Below the pieces are notes generated by a model that did no database searches, was not told the DNA's origin, and was given only the letters and a program-made list of their open reading frames with translations. Of a stretch of DNA of 46,256 bases, positions 12,771-24,513 are shown piece after piece (position 1 is the first letter of the stretch; each line of letters starts with the position of its first letter). Position numbers and translations under genes: made by a program. Origin of the DNA: Plantago elongata (lineage: Eukaryota; Streptophyta; Magnoliopsida; Lamiales; Plantaginaceae); the NCBI GenBank assembly GCA_036897095.1, contig JAYMSP010000588.1, positions 1 to 46,256 of the forward strand, in the 5' to 3' direction.

Positions 12771-13889
12771 CTGAAACGGAAATGAGAAAACACTAACTGT
12801 TAGCGAATGTTCTATCAAAAAGGCAAATTGGTAAGAACGTCACATCATTGCGGAAAATACAAGCCAACAGAAAAACTAGTTGGCATAAGCAAGAAACGAC
12901 GAAAGAATGAAATTACGTCAGGCAATGTGAAGAACCCTTACGCAATCAAAAAAACCCTAAAGAATTAATGGTTCACCTAAATTCCGTACACGACAAATGC
13001 TATCGCTTAACTAGCATAAATTTCACTTTTGATCAATACACGATAAAACAATAAAACAATAAACTAATATATCTCTTTTTATGCTATAAAATTTGAAAAT
13101 CGATGCAACCAGCCCCAGTATATCTTCATCCAGGTTCTTCAAACGCCCCTATAAAGTTATTTCTGTCAGATTTTATTGTTATTAACCGATCATATTCTCA
13201 TTAATTCATGTTCGCTTTCCCCCCTGATTTATTGCAAGCTAATACATTCAAGAATAAACCAGATCTTAAATTAATCTCCAGATTAGACATCCTTTCCAAA
13301 ACAAACCTAGCCATAATTTGGTACTTGAACCAAATCATCCAATAAATAAAGCAAGGTTTTTCAAGCAAGCCTTATCTCAACTGCACAACTAAATCCATAT
13401 TTCTCCACCCAATGCACGCCCCTAAAATAACCTAGTCCAACACAAGATCTACCAGCTCTCGATTGCTCCGAAAAAAATCAAAAAACACTTAACATATGCA
13501 ACACACCAACAGTTCTTCAGAATGAGTGACAAGAAACAACTCCTACATTTCCAGACAAGTAAATTTCACCATCTGACAAGGGTAAGACAACAATAAAACA
13601 ACCAAGAAATCACAAAACCGAACCTTCCTCAATCAAAGCAAAAACCATTAATCACGATTTGCACCTTCTCATTCACAATAATCAAATCAAAAAAATCAAC
13701 AAATGAACTTTTCCATCAACTAAAGCAAAACCAGCAATCTCTTAACTCAAAACAACCAAGGGCTGGATTAGAAAAACAATCTTTTCTCGTTTTTCCAGCC
13801 AAAACACCAGAGACCACCCAAATAACCAGCAATCAACACAAAATACACACATGCATGTAAAAACGAAGAATGAAAACTGAATAAAAACC
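12771..13889 (-). other. Probable 5' UTR intron of the WW-domain gene
   Basis: On the minus strand a consensus donor (CAG|GTTTTT, exon end at 13889) and an acceptor (GTTTCAG, exon start at 12770) lie between the TATA box and the ATG at 12750. The interval is AT-rich with no coding features, consistent with a leader intron of about 1.1 kb. This is inferred from signals alone. Confidence 0.45.
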
Positions 13890-14002
13890 TGAAATGAAGA
13901 GAGTAAAGAGGCTTTACATTGGATTGGAATGGTATGGAAATGAAAACAGCCTGGTTTTGTGTAAGTAGCGGGATTACTCACACCGCTACAACAGCATTGT
14001 GG

Positions 14003-14008
14003 TTTATA
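14003..14008 (-). promoter_or_regulatory. TATA box of the WW-domain gene
   Basis: The minus strand reads cccctttataaacc, a good TATAAA. It is placed about 115 bp upstream of the proposed leader-intron donor, so transcription would start near 13975. Inferred from position and sequence only. Confidence 0.5.
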
Positions 14009-14109
14009 AAGGGGTTGTATAAACAGACAAGAAAGCCACGAAAGCATAATTAATGGAAGCGGATTGCAACAGAGGAAAATTGGGGTGTCAAGATTTAATG
14101 CACACACGC

Positions 14110-17100
14110 TACTTTTGCTGAGCTTTTGCTTTTTTGGCTTTGAATCGTATGAGAAGATTCACTCAAAGACTGTAGTCAGGTTTGGTGAATGTGTGCAAGT
14201 GTAACTGTGCACTAGCTGGAGTGAGAACAAAGCGGTTTGCTTCATGATGTTTCCTGCCATTTTTCTACTCCTTTCGTTTGTTTTTTTATTCATTTCAAAG
14301 TAATCTAACACGTTTGTATAACCTAATAGTAAAATTATGCACCCGAAAATTTACGTATCAAACAAATACGTATCTCATATTAAACTTAAATATATTTATA
14401 TTTAATTAATTATAAATTTGATTATAATATATATGTTATATAAGTTCTTAATAAATATAAATTTGTTGAAGTAGTGGGAGATATTTGTAATTACCTCCTT
14501 TTTTTTAATCTTTTTATTAGATATGAAATCTAGAATCAAAATTAATTCAATTGGTCAAAATTAAATTAATTTGTGTAACAATTACTTTTGACTAATTTTC
14601 TTTTAGAATAGTAGAGAAGTGAAGTAAATATCGACTTAGACTATGAACTTTTCATTTGTATGGAATTGAACGGAATTAAATTGTAATGTAAGAACTAATA
14701 AAAAATAATTAAATTAAATCGAAATTAATGAATTTTCAAATAAATAGAACATGACATTAATGAGTGTAGTATACTACTACGTATTATTTTATTAATATTT
14801 ATATTTTTATCATAAATAAAATAATACATTTTATCAGCAATAAATGTTGTGTTTAACCATACAAGCTTCTATTCGATTATATGATTTTTTTTTCCAGCTG
14901 CGGACCGAGAAGTTAAATCTTTTGTGATGTTAACTGGGGGGTTGTTCCTTTACAAGATGACCTAGTATGAATTATTTTATTTATCTCGAGGTTCCTCGAG
15001 CCACACTAAGGAGGAGACTATAGTATATAGTTCGTCATTGGAATATAACGGTATGACTACTAATGTTAGTGAGATTTGGCTAAGGTGACACTTAAAAGAT
15101 TTAGAATCTTCTTAGTCGGATGCTACTCTTACGACATCAAACAACGCAACGCAACACAAACACACTTAACTCTTAAAATGAAGGAGTGATTGAGAGTGAT
15201 AAAATTATATCGTGTAAGATTCCTACATGCCTTCAAGTTGCATACATTCCCACTAAACCATTTGAAAGCGGGTTGTTTTTCATTTTACGAGGTAAGCAGG
15301 GCGATCTAGATATATGTACGCACCAATTTAACGACGAGTATTATAACTATGCTCAGGGTTGAGCATAATGTAATCCGGATCAAAAACGAATATTCAATTT
15401 TCAATTTAGACCGAATTCATTTCGGTTCGGTCCAACACCGAATAAAATCGATCTCAACCAAGCTAGACCGAAACTAAAAATATAATAGTATATTTTTTAT
15501 TAAGTCTATGTGTCTTAGTTTGCTTGCCCTGTAAAATGATGTTTTTCTTAGAACCACCATGTTGGCCGTCCAAATTCAAACACCATTCTCCGTCCAGTAC
15601 CAGTAGCCACCCCTTCACTGCCCATCTCACTCTATACCCTGCAGTCCGTCCAGGTTCAACACTCCAAGTTCAACTATATTTTTAGGGATTTGTGATAAAA
15701 TTGGGGGAAGATTCAGAAGAAATTGAGGAGTCTCCAAAAACGTTTTTTACTAATCCATGACACATCTTTCAATTTTATTTAACCAACAAAATTATTAATA
15801 ACGTCATATATTTTTTGTCAAATATTCACTTCGTATTGTTAGAAGTGAAACAATTTTCCGTTTTAAACATCCCATTAAAGTAAAATAATTTTTCATTTAT
15901 GAAAATAACACCACCATACAACTCAATTTTAACCACACATTATTCATTATTTGACCCTCATGTACTATTCTATCTCAAACTCACTGTTAACCATATAATG
16001 TATTACATATTTTTCTTAAAAAACGTGCATATGAACAGGATGGAGGGAGTAGTACATATTTGTGTACTTACCATGTAAAAATAATCGAGTGGACCACGTG
16101 TTTCTTTTCTTCATCTAGTTAATTTGTTTACCTTCATCTTTCTCTTTAAATTTTATTTCCTCCAATTTAAAACGTTCATAACTTAAAATAAAAATTGATA
16201 AAAAGAAATAAAAATTACCAACAACTATATTTTTCGAGATATATAAATAGAGACCACTATTTACTTTGTTTGAATTATTTTTTTCGATAACTATAAAAAT
16301 CATTAACGACTTTATTTGGACCTTAATAAATTGTAAAACGAGTTTTAAAAGTGCAATTTTATTATATCGGGTCAATAATTAAACTAGCAACATGATTGAT
16401 AATCATATAGGGTAACAGGGTTGGACATCAAACATAGATACCGGGTAATGAGTACAATTATCGGGCATTGCTTACGGAAACCGAACATCACACACGGGTA
16501 CCGTGCATTAGACGGGTGACAAGCATCGGTTACGGATACCAGGCAATGGGTACGACTATCGGGCATTGCTTACAGATATCAAACATCAAACACGGGTACT
16601 GTGCATCAGACACGGAGAACGGACATTGGATACGGATATCGGACATCGAACACGAGTATCGAATATCGAATTCGGGTACCGAATATTTTTTACTATAAAT
16701 AATTATTTTTACATATTCAAGATATTTATATGAGTGTTTAAAAGTTAAAATTTGTAACATTGCATTTTTAGTTTTATTTTATAATTTATTATGATTCGAA
16801 TAAAGTTATTAGTGATTTTTATACATATTAAAATAATAATTAAAACATAATTGAGAGCGATCTTTATTTATAGATCTCGAAAATATGAAATTGTTAGTGA
16901 TTTTTATTTATTTGTTACATTTTTATTTTTCTAGTTACAAACATTTAAGGTGGACTAAACTAAAATTTAATACAAAAAATGATAGATGATAGACTCATAG
17001 ACATGTGACAATAAAAAGGAGAAGGCTTGGAGGTTTATTGTACTTTAATGAACAAATATGTACATTCACCACTGAAATTGTAGTGATTTGATGAAATAAA

Positions 17101-17780
17101 TTTTACTCAAATAAAAATGTAAGTAAGTGGGTCACATTGTACCATTTGAGAAAATTATTACCTAAACCAGATCCATAATTTATTTCATGGACCACATGGA
17201 TTATTGGTGGAGAATGCTCCACTTTACTCGTATAAACATGTAAATATGGAACATACACATTAAATGAATGACATGTTTTATAAAATAATGGTAAACATGG
17301 TCTAGATAATAATTTTCCATACCATTTGATAGCTCTCTAATTTATGAAAAAGTCTTTGTTTAGAAGCAAATAATTACACATATTTGAGATAATTCAGGAA
17401 AAGAACAATTTTTCCACTAGATATGAAAATTCAATTTATTTCTTTCAAAGAAACCCACCAACCATAAATAAAATCTACAGACAATATAGAAACCGACAAA
17501 CAATATGTAAATACCCACGATCACTGAACAAAAATCTTACAAACTCTAAATTAAAAAAAAGAAGACATTTTTATATTTAATGAAAAAATCAATCTTACCC
17601 TAAACTTTGTATTAATATTTCGATCAAGCTAAAATAATAATATCCAATTTTCAATTTTTGAATTTTAATTCGGTTTTGAACGGATGCAGAACCCTAACTA
17701 TAACTGATTTCCCCTAACCGCAACATATTAGTACATCCTAATTCCTATTGTTTTAAAGTATGTACTCGTAGACTGACACA
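14110..17780. other. AT-rich intergenic region
   Basis: I see no gene. Features are long AT runs, sequence wording such as ttcggttcggtccaacaccgaataaaatcg (about 15420-15450) and a related attttaattcggttttgaacgg (about 17665-17688), which is typical of decayed plant repeats, and the minisatellite described separately. Short open frames here look random. Confidence 0.6.
16423..16687. repeat. 20-bp minisatellite with about 99-bp higher-order repeat
   Basis: About thirteen diverged units of 20 bp run head to tail, with a consensus near gNacatcNNacacggNtatc; one unit is shortened to 18 bp. A block of units starting ggtaatgagtacaattatc (about 16443) recurs as ggcaatgggtacgactatc (about 16542), giving a 99-bp higher-order period. 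Because 20 is not a multiple of three, an open frame on either strand cycles through all phases, which explains the chance peptide readings here. Confidence 0.85.
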
Positions 17781-17849
17781 TTTTATTGTGCTATTTCCTT
17801 TCTTTTAGGCTCTTCTCTGCTGAGATTTTGTACAGAAAGAGAGACACAT

Positions 17850-18210
17850 GGCTGCTAATGAGAAATCGTCCATTCACAGTATATGCTCTCTGCTCCAAAG
17901 TTTTTCAATACTCTCTTCCATACAAGTCTCCATCCGATTCTAGGTTCCTACTTCTTAATGCCGCCATTGATCCACGGAGGAGACTCCACCGAGGTAAAAC
18001 GCTTTCTCTTCTGTTCTTTTCTAACTTTTCAAATTTCATCCTATCTCCATTGCTACCTGTCGTCTGACATTCTGGAACTAGGGCTTGGATTATACCCTGC
18101 TGTATCGATTTATATTTGATTTATTCGTCTTAATCTGCTTGATGAACCAGTGCCTGGTCGATTGGATTTCAAGGAAACTGAAATTGAGCCAGATACTAGC
18201 ATGTTTGAGG
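17850..18210 (+). pseudogene. Unidentified two-exon coding remnant
   Basis: An open frame to about 17992 ends at a fair donor (CACCGAG|GTAAAA). It can be joined to an acceptor (GATGAACCAG, 18140-18149) and the exon 18150-18210, which ends GAG|GTCAG. The joined frame gives ...RRRLHR, then VPGRLDFKETEIEPDTSMFE. I do not recognise the family and find no continuing exon before the synthetase copy at 18705. It may be a 5' gene fragment, an upstream leader region or chance. Confidence 0.25.
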
Positions 18211-18321
18211 TCAGTTTGATATCTGATCAATGCTGGTTAATATATTGTGGACTATTGTGCTTGAGCTTGCTATTTGATGATAATGACTACAAATCTGTTG
18301 ATATTGTACCTGAACTTTCTG

Positions 18322-18455
18322 TGTGGTTGCTGTTTGAAAATGTGTGGGTTTATGTCTTGTTTGAGCTGGATATTTGATCGATGTTGGTGAATTGTGCCTG
18401 TGTGGTTGCTGTTTGAGAATATGTGGGTTTATTTTTGTTTGAGCTGGATAATTAT
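18322..18455. repeat. Tandem duplication of about 80 bp upstream of the synthetase pseudogene
   Basis: The stretch gtgtggttgctgtttgaaaa...tttgagctggata, starting near 18322, recurs with few changes starting near 18399. It is non-coding. The interval 18211-18704 otherwise shows nothing recognisable. Confidence 0.65.
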
Positions 18456-21400
18456 ATAGATTATGTTTAAACTTCTTAGAACACTGCTGAACCTGTATTT
18501 GTGTGAATATGTGTGGATTTTGTTTTGTGAGCTTCAAATGCCTAAAATAATGAATAGTAACAGTTATTACATTCAACCAGGGGGTCCGTCCGCACGTAAA
18601 AGTTGTTTTATAGTGCCGTATCAATCAGACCTCTCTGATTTTCAGTAAACTAGACTTCTAAGTTTAACAGTGTAACACAACACAAATTCTTTCCTCAGCG
18701 AAAAATGTCATCCAAAGAGCAACACACTAATCCTGCCGGAGGGAACATCTCCGATGAGAAGAAGCTCTCTAATGAGGAACTGGGGAAGCTTGAACGCATA
18801 AGAAAACGTCAAGAAGATGCTGCTGCCATTTCCGCTGTCTCAGTCGACGCCGATGACCCACTCGCAGTCAACTACGGCGATATTGGAGGATTGCAATGTA
18901 AGGTAATTTCTGGTAAGAAATGGACTGAAGTGGAGGAGTTGACGAGTCAGCTCAAGGACCAGGTGGTGTTGATTCAGGGCCGAGCCCAGACGATCCGTAT
19001 CGTGGGGAAAAAGATGGCGTTTGTTGTGGTGAGGAAAGGGATGTTCACTGTGCAGTGCATTTTGACCGTTGCAGCTGATTTGGTTAGTACGCAAATGGTC
19101 AAGTTTGTTACTAGTTTGAGCAGAGTCTGTTGTTAGGATTGAGGGGATTGTTTCCGTTCCTGGCCAGACAATTACAGGAGCAACTCAGCAGGTATTTTCT
19201 GATTCTAATATGCAACTCATTGTTATAGTAACATTTACCAGTAATTTTAGGTTTTGTTTCTATAATGTGTGGGTATTTTTGTTTCTGTAATATTGTATCA
19301 TTTATGTTTTTTGCGCCTTTTAGTAAGTTCTTATTTATACAGCTTAGTTTAGCATTCTTTTTATTGTATGCTTTATATTAGATTGTAATACTTATGGTGA
19401 GCTAATCATTTTCATTCATGTGTGCTCTAAACATATGTTATTTTACTCTAAATTGGAGAATGTCAATGGCAGTCTGTCTAAGCTTCAAGCAAGATTGTGC
19501 AATTTAAAATCCTGTAGTTAACTACTGGTTCACAGCCTTATTTCAGTTTTCTTATTCAAAGATTTCTTCTCTAAGTGAATAGTATATATTTATCTGTTAT
19601 CTGTCAACATTTGTGAGCGAAAACTAGTTGCACTTGTTACCAAGTCACGAGTAAACCATCACATTGGCCTGGTCCAGTAAGATTTTGTGTTTGTACTCAG
19701 GGCCGCAGGTCAATTCTTTAGGAAACCAGTCAAGAGCAGATTAGCAACGGTATCAACAAGCCCTAACCATAACCGGGAACTTAAGAAGCTATCACTGACT
19801 ATCTATTATAGCTCTCATGAGCACCATACAGGTAGTTGATATGAGTCAGCGACTCAGAATTACAATTTATTAATCGTAAGAAAATGAAATATTATGCCTT
19901 TGAAGAAGACTACTACATCTGTATCCATGTTTCCAACCTCAGAATATTTAAACTAAATGGCAGTCATCTTTATTGATCATACTTAAACTGTAAATGAGTA
20001 AACAGTAACCGACTTAAATATAATGGTTTTGAAGACTACAGCTGTTTACATGTGTCAGTACTCTAACCTTAAATTGTTGAAACTAAAGTGTCCATCTTCT
20101 TTATTGATCATACTAACTGTCAAACATTGTAACCTTATGTTATGACATGCATATCAAGTTTGTGGAATGCATTTCATATATGTGTGCCTTTTTCCATCTG
20201 TCTATTTCACTGTACCAAGTTAATTGATTGAACATATTGATGGTTTTTAGGTTGAACTTCAAGTGAGGAAATTTTATTGTGCGAACAAGGCAATTCTGAC
20301 ACTGCCTATTAATATTGAAGATGCAGCTAGATTTAAGGCTGATATTGATCAGGTAATCATGCATGGATTTTCGTGTTATTGGCTTACTTTATTATTTATC
20401 TTCCAGCTAGAAGTAAGTCTGTACATGCAGGGTGGTGAGCAGTTTGTCCGTGTTAATCAGGACACTCGTCTGAATACAGGGTTCTTGATCTACGCACTCC
20501 TGCAAATCAAGCCATATTTAGAATTCAGTTCAATGTTGAAGATGTATTATTCCTGTCTTCTTTCTATTTATGTGGGCCGTGAGGATTTTACCAGTGCGCA
20601 CCCGAAGGGTAGTGGCTGCTTATTTACTGCATACTAACTACAAGTCTATCTGATGTCAGTCACACAGATATTTCGGAATTTTTTGGTCTCTAAAGGGTTT
20701 TGTTGGATTCACACCCCAAAAATCATAGGTGGTTCAAGTGAAGGTGGTGCGGCCGTTTTCAGATTTGATTACAAAGGCATGCCCGCATGTCTTGCACAGT
20801 CTCCTCAGCTTCATAAAACAAATGTCCATCTGTGGTGGTTTAGACCGTGTTTTTGAGGTTGGTGCTGTTTATAGAGCAGAAGATTCATTTACACACAGAC
20901 ATTTGTGCGAATTTACGGGCCTTGATGTAGAAATGGTGATAAAGGAACACTACACAGAGGTACCTATCATTTTATAGAAGCTACGGATAACTTGTTGATT
21001 TGGGATTATTGTTGATAATCTCTTTTATTTTGTAGGTGATGGACATTGTTGACGAGCTATTTGTTACAATGTTAGACAGCTTAAATGATAGATGTTCAAA
21101 GGAGCTCGAGGCCATCAACAAGCAATATCCATTTGAGAAATTAAAAAGTCATTTACCCTGATTTAAACCCCGAGTTTAGAGATACTTATTTAAAATTATT
21201 AATATTCTTATTATGCATTCTTCTGTCAGGTAGAACTATTTGTTCCATTCTCATAAACCTTTTTGATCATATATGCAGTACCTCCCAAAGACTTTATGGT
21301 TAACCTATGCAGAGGGTGTTCAAATGCTTAAGGTAAGTAGATTAGCAGATCAACGAGCTTTCCTATGGTTTTTCATTGTTATACTGATAATTGTTGAATG

Positions 21401-22396
21401 AGGGATTCTAAATGAGCTACATCAATACCTTCTGTTGGCATCTTGCCAAAACAACTTACATTCGTAATAAAATATGCGATGTCAGAATCTACTATAGAAA
21501 TGTTTAACTAACAGCCTGGTTTATGTGTTACATTTTATGTTGACAATCCTTGCATGCAGGAAGCTGGTGTTGAAATCGATCCATTTGGAGAGCTGAATAC
21601 AGAGTCAGAGAGGCGGCTGGGCCAGCTTGTCCTCGAGAAGTATGCTGAGTTTGTCTAATTTTTTATTTGATTGTTTGTTTTTGGGTAAATATAAGTAAGA
21701 ATGTAAGATCACTGGTAACTCAAGTTTGCATCACATTTTAGTGTTACACACCTTGAAGTGCAAACGAACTACTTAACATCAGTAGTCCAGTATCTCTAGT
21801 CTATAACAATAAGGTCGGACTGTCTCAGATATGGTCATCCGAATTTTATGTTGCTGCTTTGTTGGACATATGTTAGTTAAAGTTACAATAGTTGCATTCC
21901 TGATTGTAGGTATGGCACTGAGTTCTACATACTTCACCAATATCCTTTGGCTGTTCGGCCATTCTATACAATGCCATGCGATGATGACAAAACTTATAGC
22001 AATTCATTTGATGTATTTATTCGAGGTAAGTTTGACTTCGCACGTGTTACCAGACCACACTATTGCCTGTGACAACATTTCTTTAATTTGAAAGAAAGAA
22101 AGCTATCTAGCAAGCAATGTAAATTCTACCTGCAGGAATATGCATTATGTCCCTTTAAACCAATCAATAAATATGTTCAGAGTCATCTTCAATTTATTAT
22201 GCAACACTTGTTTGTACTAATTTGATACTTCTGAGGAAAGTTTTATATTCTGTAGATGTGTAAGAACATAATTGCACAAAATTTAACTTAGTTGTAGTTT
22301 CTGATGCCATTTTCAAGTTATGTTGCTTAAATTTTGAATTCTGAATGAAACTTAAGGTGCACAATTAATGTGAACTTCTCAATGGAAAAGCATGTC

Positions 22397-22609
22397 AAAG
22401 CGTTTGTAGCCAAGTGTCAAGCTGAGACACCCGTAACCATGAGGTCACGGGTTCGATTGCCCGAAATGGGTGATTATATTCTCCGAATAGAGATTGGTGG
22501 TGATTTGCATCTAGAATCGATAGATAAATTCGTCTTGTTTAACAATTGTAATTGTAATGCTATATTTCATGTTCATTAATAAAAAAAGTGATGTTATTAA
22601 AAATTTATA
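22397..22609 (+). mobile_element. tRNA-derived SINE with 19-bp target duplication
   Basis: The element carries an internal RNA polymerase III promoter: an A-box-like tagccaagtg at 22407-22416 and a B-box-like ggttcgattgc at 22450-22460. An unrelated body follows, with the AT-rich 3' end typical of plant SINEs. Perfect direct repeats CTCAATGGAAAAGCATGTC lie at 22378-22396 and 22610-22628 on either side, proving insertion by target-primed reverse transcription. It sits in the intron between exon blocks 8 and 9 of the AspRS copy. Two relatives lie on the minus strand at about 37420-37810. Confidence 0.92.
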
Positions 22610-23086
22610 CTCAATGGAAAAGCATGTCCCTTTATATTTTCAATACGTCTGTTTTACCCTGAATGCATGCGAATTGTCTTAATGTGCTCGCTGTCATTGT
22701 TATAGGTGAAGAAATTGTCTCTGGGGCTCAGCGTGTGCACGTGCCTAGGTTGCTTACCCAGCAGGCAGAAGAACGTGGAATTGATGTCAAAACGATACAG
22801 ACATGTTGATTCCTTCAGGTATGCTTTTTAAACCTTTCTGGTATTTGAATAGAACTTGTACTTCACTGTTATCATGTTTCCTTGTGTTCATGACAGTTCA
22901 TGCGAAATTCTGCGCATAGTGATGTATTACTATATTAGCTCTTTAAGAAACATAATCACACAAATATAGTTTATAGCTAAGAGTGGTAAGAGATGACTGG
23001 CTTACAACAGCTATGTGGGGATGAAACGATGGTTGATAGATAATCTACATTAGTATCTAATTAGGGGTCTTCTTAGTATCTAAGTA

Positions 23087-23776
23087 GGGGTCTTCTATCG
23101 TCAGTCAATGTGTCGCCTTGACGTTAGTCACCCATTTTAATCCATTGGATTAAAACTGCAACGGAGGAGATCGAATAATCTCCTACCTTTCGTACTAAGT
23201 GTTGCCATGAAGTGTCGCTCGTGTCGCACGAGATGTTGCGTTACGTGTTGCTCTAACCACCTACATCACTTATATTTAAAATATTATATTAAAAAAATAT
23301 TTTTTGTATATTCAAAACCCCTGTTAAAAAAACTAAAATCTTTAAACAAAAAAATTAAAATTAAATTAAAATCTCCAAAGTTAGGAGATTAAACAAAAAA
23401 TCGAATTCAATAAAAATAAATAAATAAAAATAATTGGAGAAATTAAATTTAGGGTTTATGTGAATATTGAGGAATTGTGGAATTTTAATTTAGGGTTCAT
23501 GTAAATGTTGTACTCTTTCTTGTTAATTGTCATCCTTAATTATGAGTAATGTGAATATTTGTAATTAACTATAATTTTAAAATTATAATTCTCTTGCAAA
23601 TTATATAATATGTGTTTAATTATTTTTTTAAAATTAATGGAAAAAATTTAAATTTAAACAACAAGTAGCGGTGGAGGGCGGTAGAGTGCGATAGAAAGCG
23701 ATGGACACGTGTCAGGTGAGTACACCTTGACTAATAATAGTCAGGGCGACACCTTGATTGACGGGTAGAAAATTTG
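23087..23776. mobile_element. Mutator-type MITE, copy 1
   Basis: A 690-bp element is bounded by a perfect 9-bp target duplication, ATCTAAGTA, at 23078-23086 and 23777-23785. Its terminal inverted repeats read GGGGTCTTCTATCGTCAGTC on the left and, complemented, CAAATTTTCTACCCGTCAAT on the right; both continue into gtgtcgcc(t/c)tgac. No transposase frame is present, so it is non-autonomous. A 9-bp duplication is the usual footprint of Mutator-like transposases. It lies in the last intron of the AspRS copy, immediately before a second member. Confidence 0.88.
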
Positions 23777-23798
23777 ATCTAAGTAGCTATACTTCCTT

Positions 23799-24513
23799 GG
23801 GGTCTTCTATCATCAGTCTCGTCTTGAGCGTCAGTCACCTATTTTAATCCATTGGATTAAAACTCAACTAGTCACCTATTTTAATCCATTGGATTAAAAC
23901 TCCAACAGTTGAGATCAAATAATTTCCAATCTTTCGCACTAAGTGTTCCGCACTAAGTATTGTCATGGAGTGTCGCATGAAGTGTTGCACTACGTATTGC
24001 TCTAATCACCTACATCGCTTAAATATATTTAAAATATAATTTTTAAATATCATTAAAAAAATTCTTCATATATTCAATACCTCCAATAATAAAATTTAAA
24101 TCTTTAAACAAAACCTTAAAACCAATAATTAAAAGTAAATTAAAATATTCTCCAAAGTAGGAGATCTAATAAAAATAAAAATAAATAATAAAAATTAAAT
24201 TAACCAATCAGAGAATTATAATTTAGGGTTCATGTGAATGTTGTCCCTTCTCGTTAATTGTCAGCCTTGATTTTGAGTAATGTGAATATTTGTGACTAAT
24301 TATAATTTTTAAGATTATAATTCTCTTGAAATATATAATATGTGTTTAATTTTTTTTTATAAAATTAACGAAAAGATTAAATTTAGATTATAAGAAGCGG
24401 TTGAGGGCGATGAAAAACGATAGTAGAGTGCGATATGGAGCAATGATTGAGTGCGATAGAAAGTAATGAACACGTGTCACATGTTGATACATTGACTGGC
24501 GGTAGAAAATATG
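23799..24513. mobile_element. Mutator-type MITE, copy 2
   Basis: A 715-bp relative of the preceding element in the same orientation. It starts GGGGTCTTCTATCATC and its complemented right end is CATATTTTCTACCGCC. It is flanked by TACTTCCTT (23790-23798) and TACTTTCTT (24514-24522), a 9-bp duplication with one mismatch. Interior wording such as the aaatctttaaacaaaa stretch and cacgtgtca near the right end matches copy 1. An internal short repeat, cacctattttaatccattggattaaaact, occurs twice near 23845-23902. Its own target duplication shows an independent insertion, not a tandem duplication of copy 1. Confidence 0.87.

Noticed and set aside
13742-14107. A 121-residue minus-strand frame near the WW-gene promoter
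   Set aside because: It spans the proposed TATA box and leader exon, has low-complexity Cys/Phe-rich content and no recognisable domain.
16468-16760. Open frames of 76 residues on both strands
   Set aside because: They are translations of the 20-bp minisatellite, which is open by its composition; no start context or family supports a protein.
22407-22460. A possible tRNA gene, given A-box and B-box-like sequences
   Set aside because: The stretch does not fold into a full cloverleaf by eye, is followed by an unrelated body and is flanked by a target duplication, so it is a SINE head.
23087-24513. A simple 700-bp tandem duplication in the AspRS intron
   Set aside because: Each unit has its own inverted ends and a different 9-bp flanking duplication, which a tandem duplication would not give.
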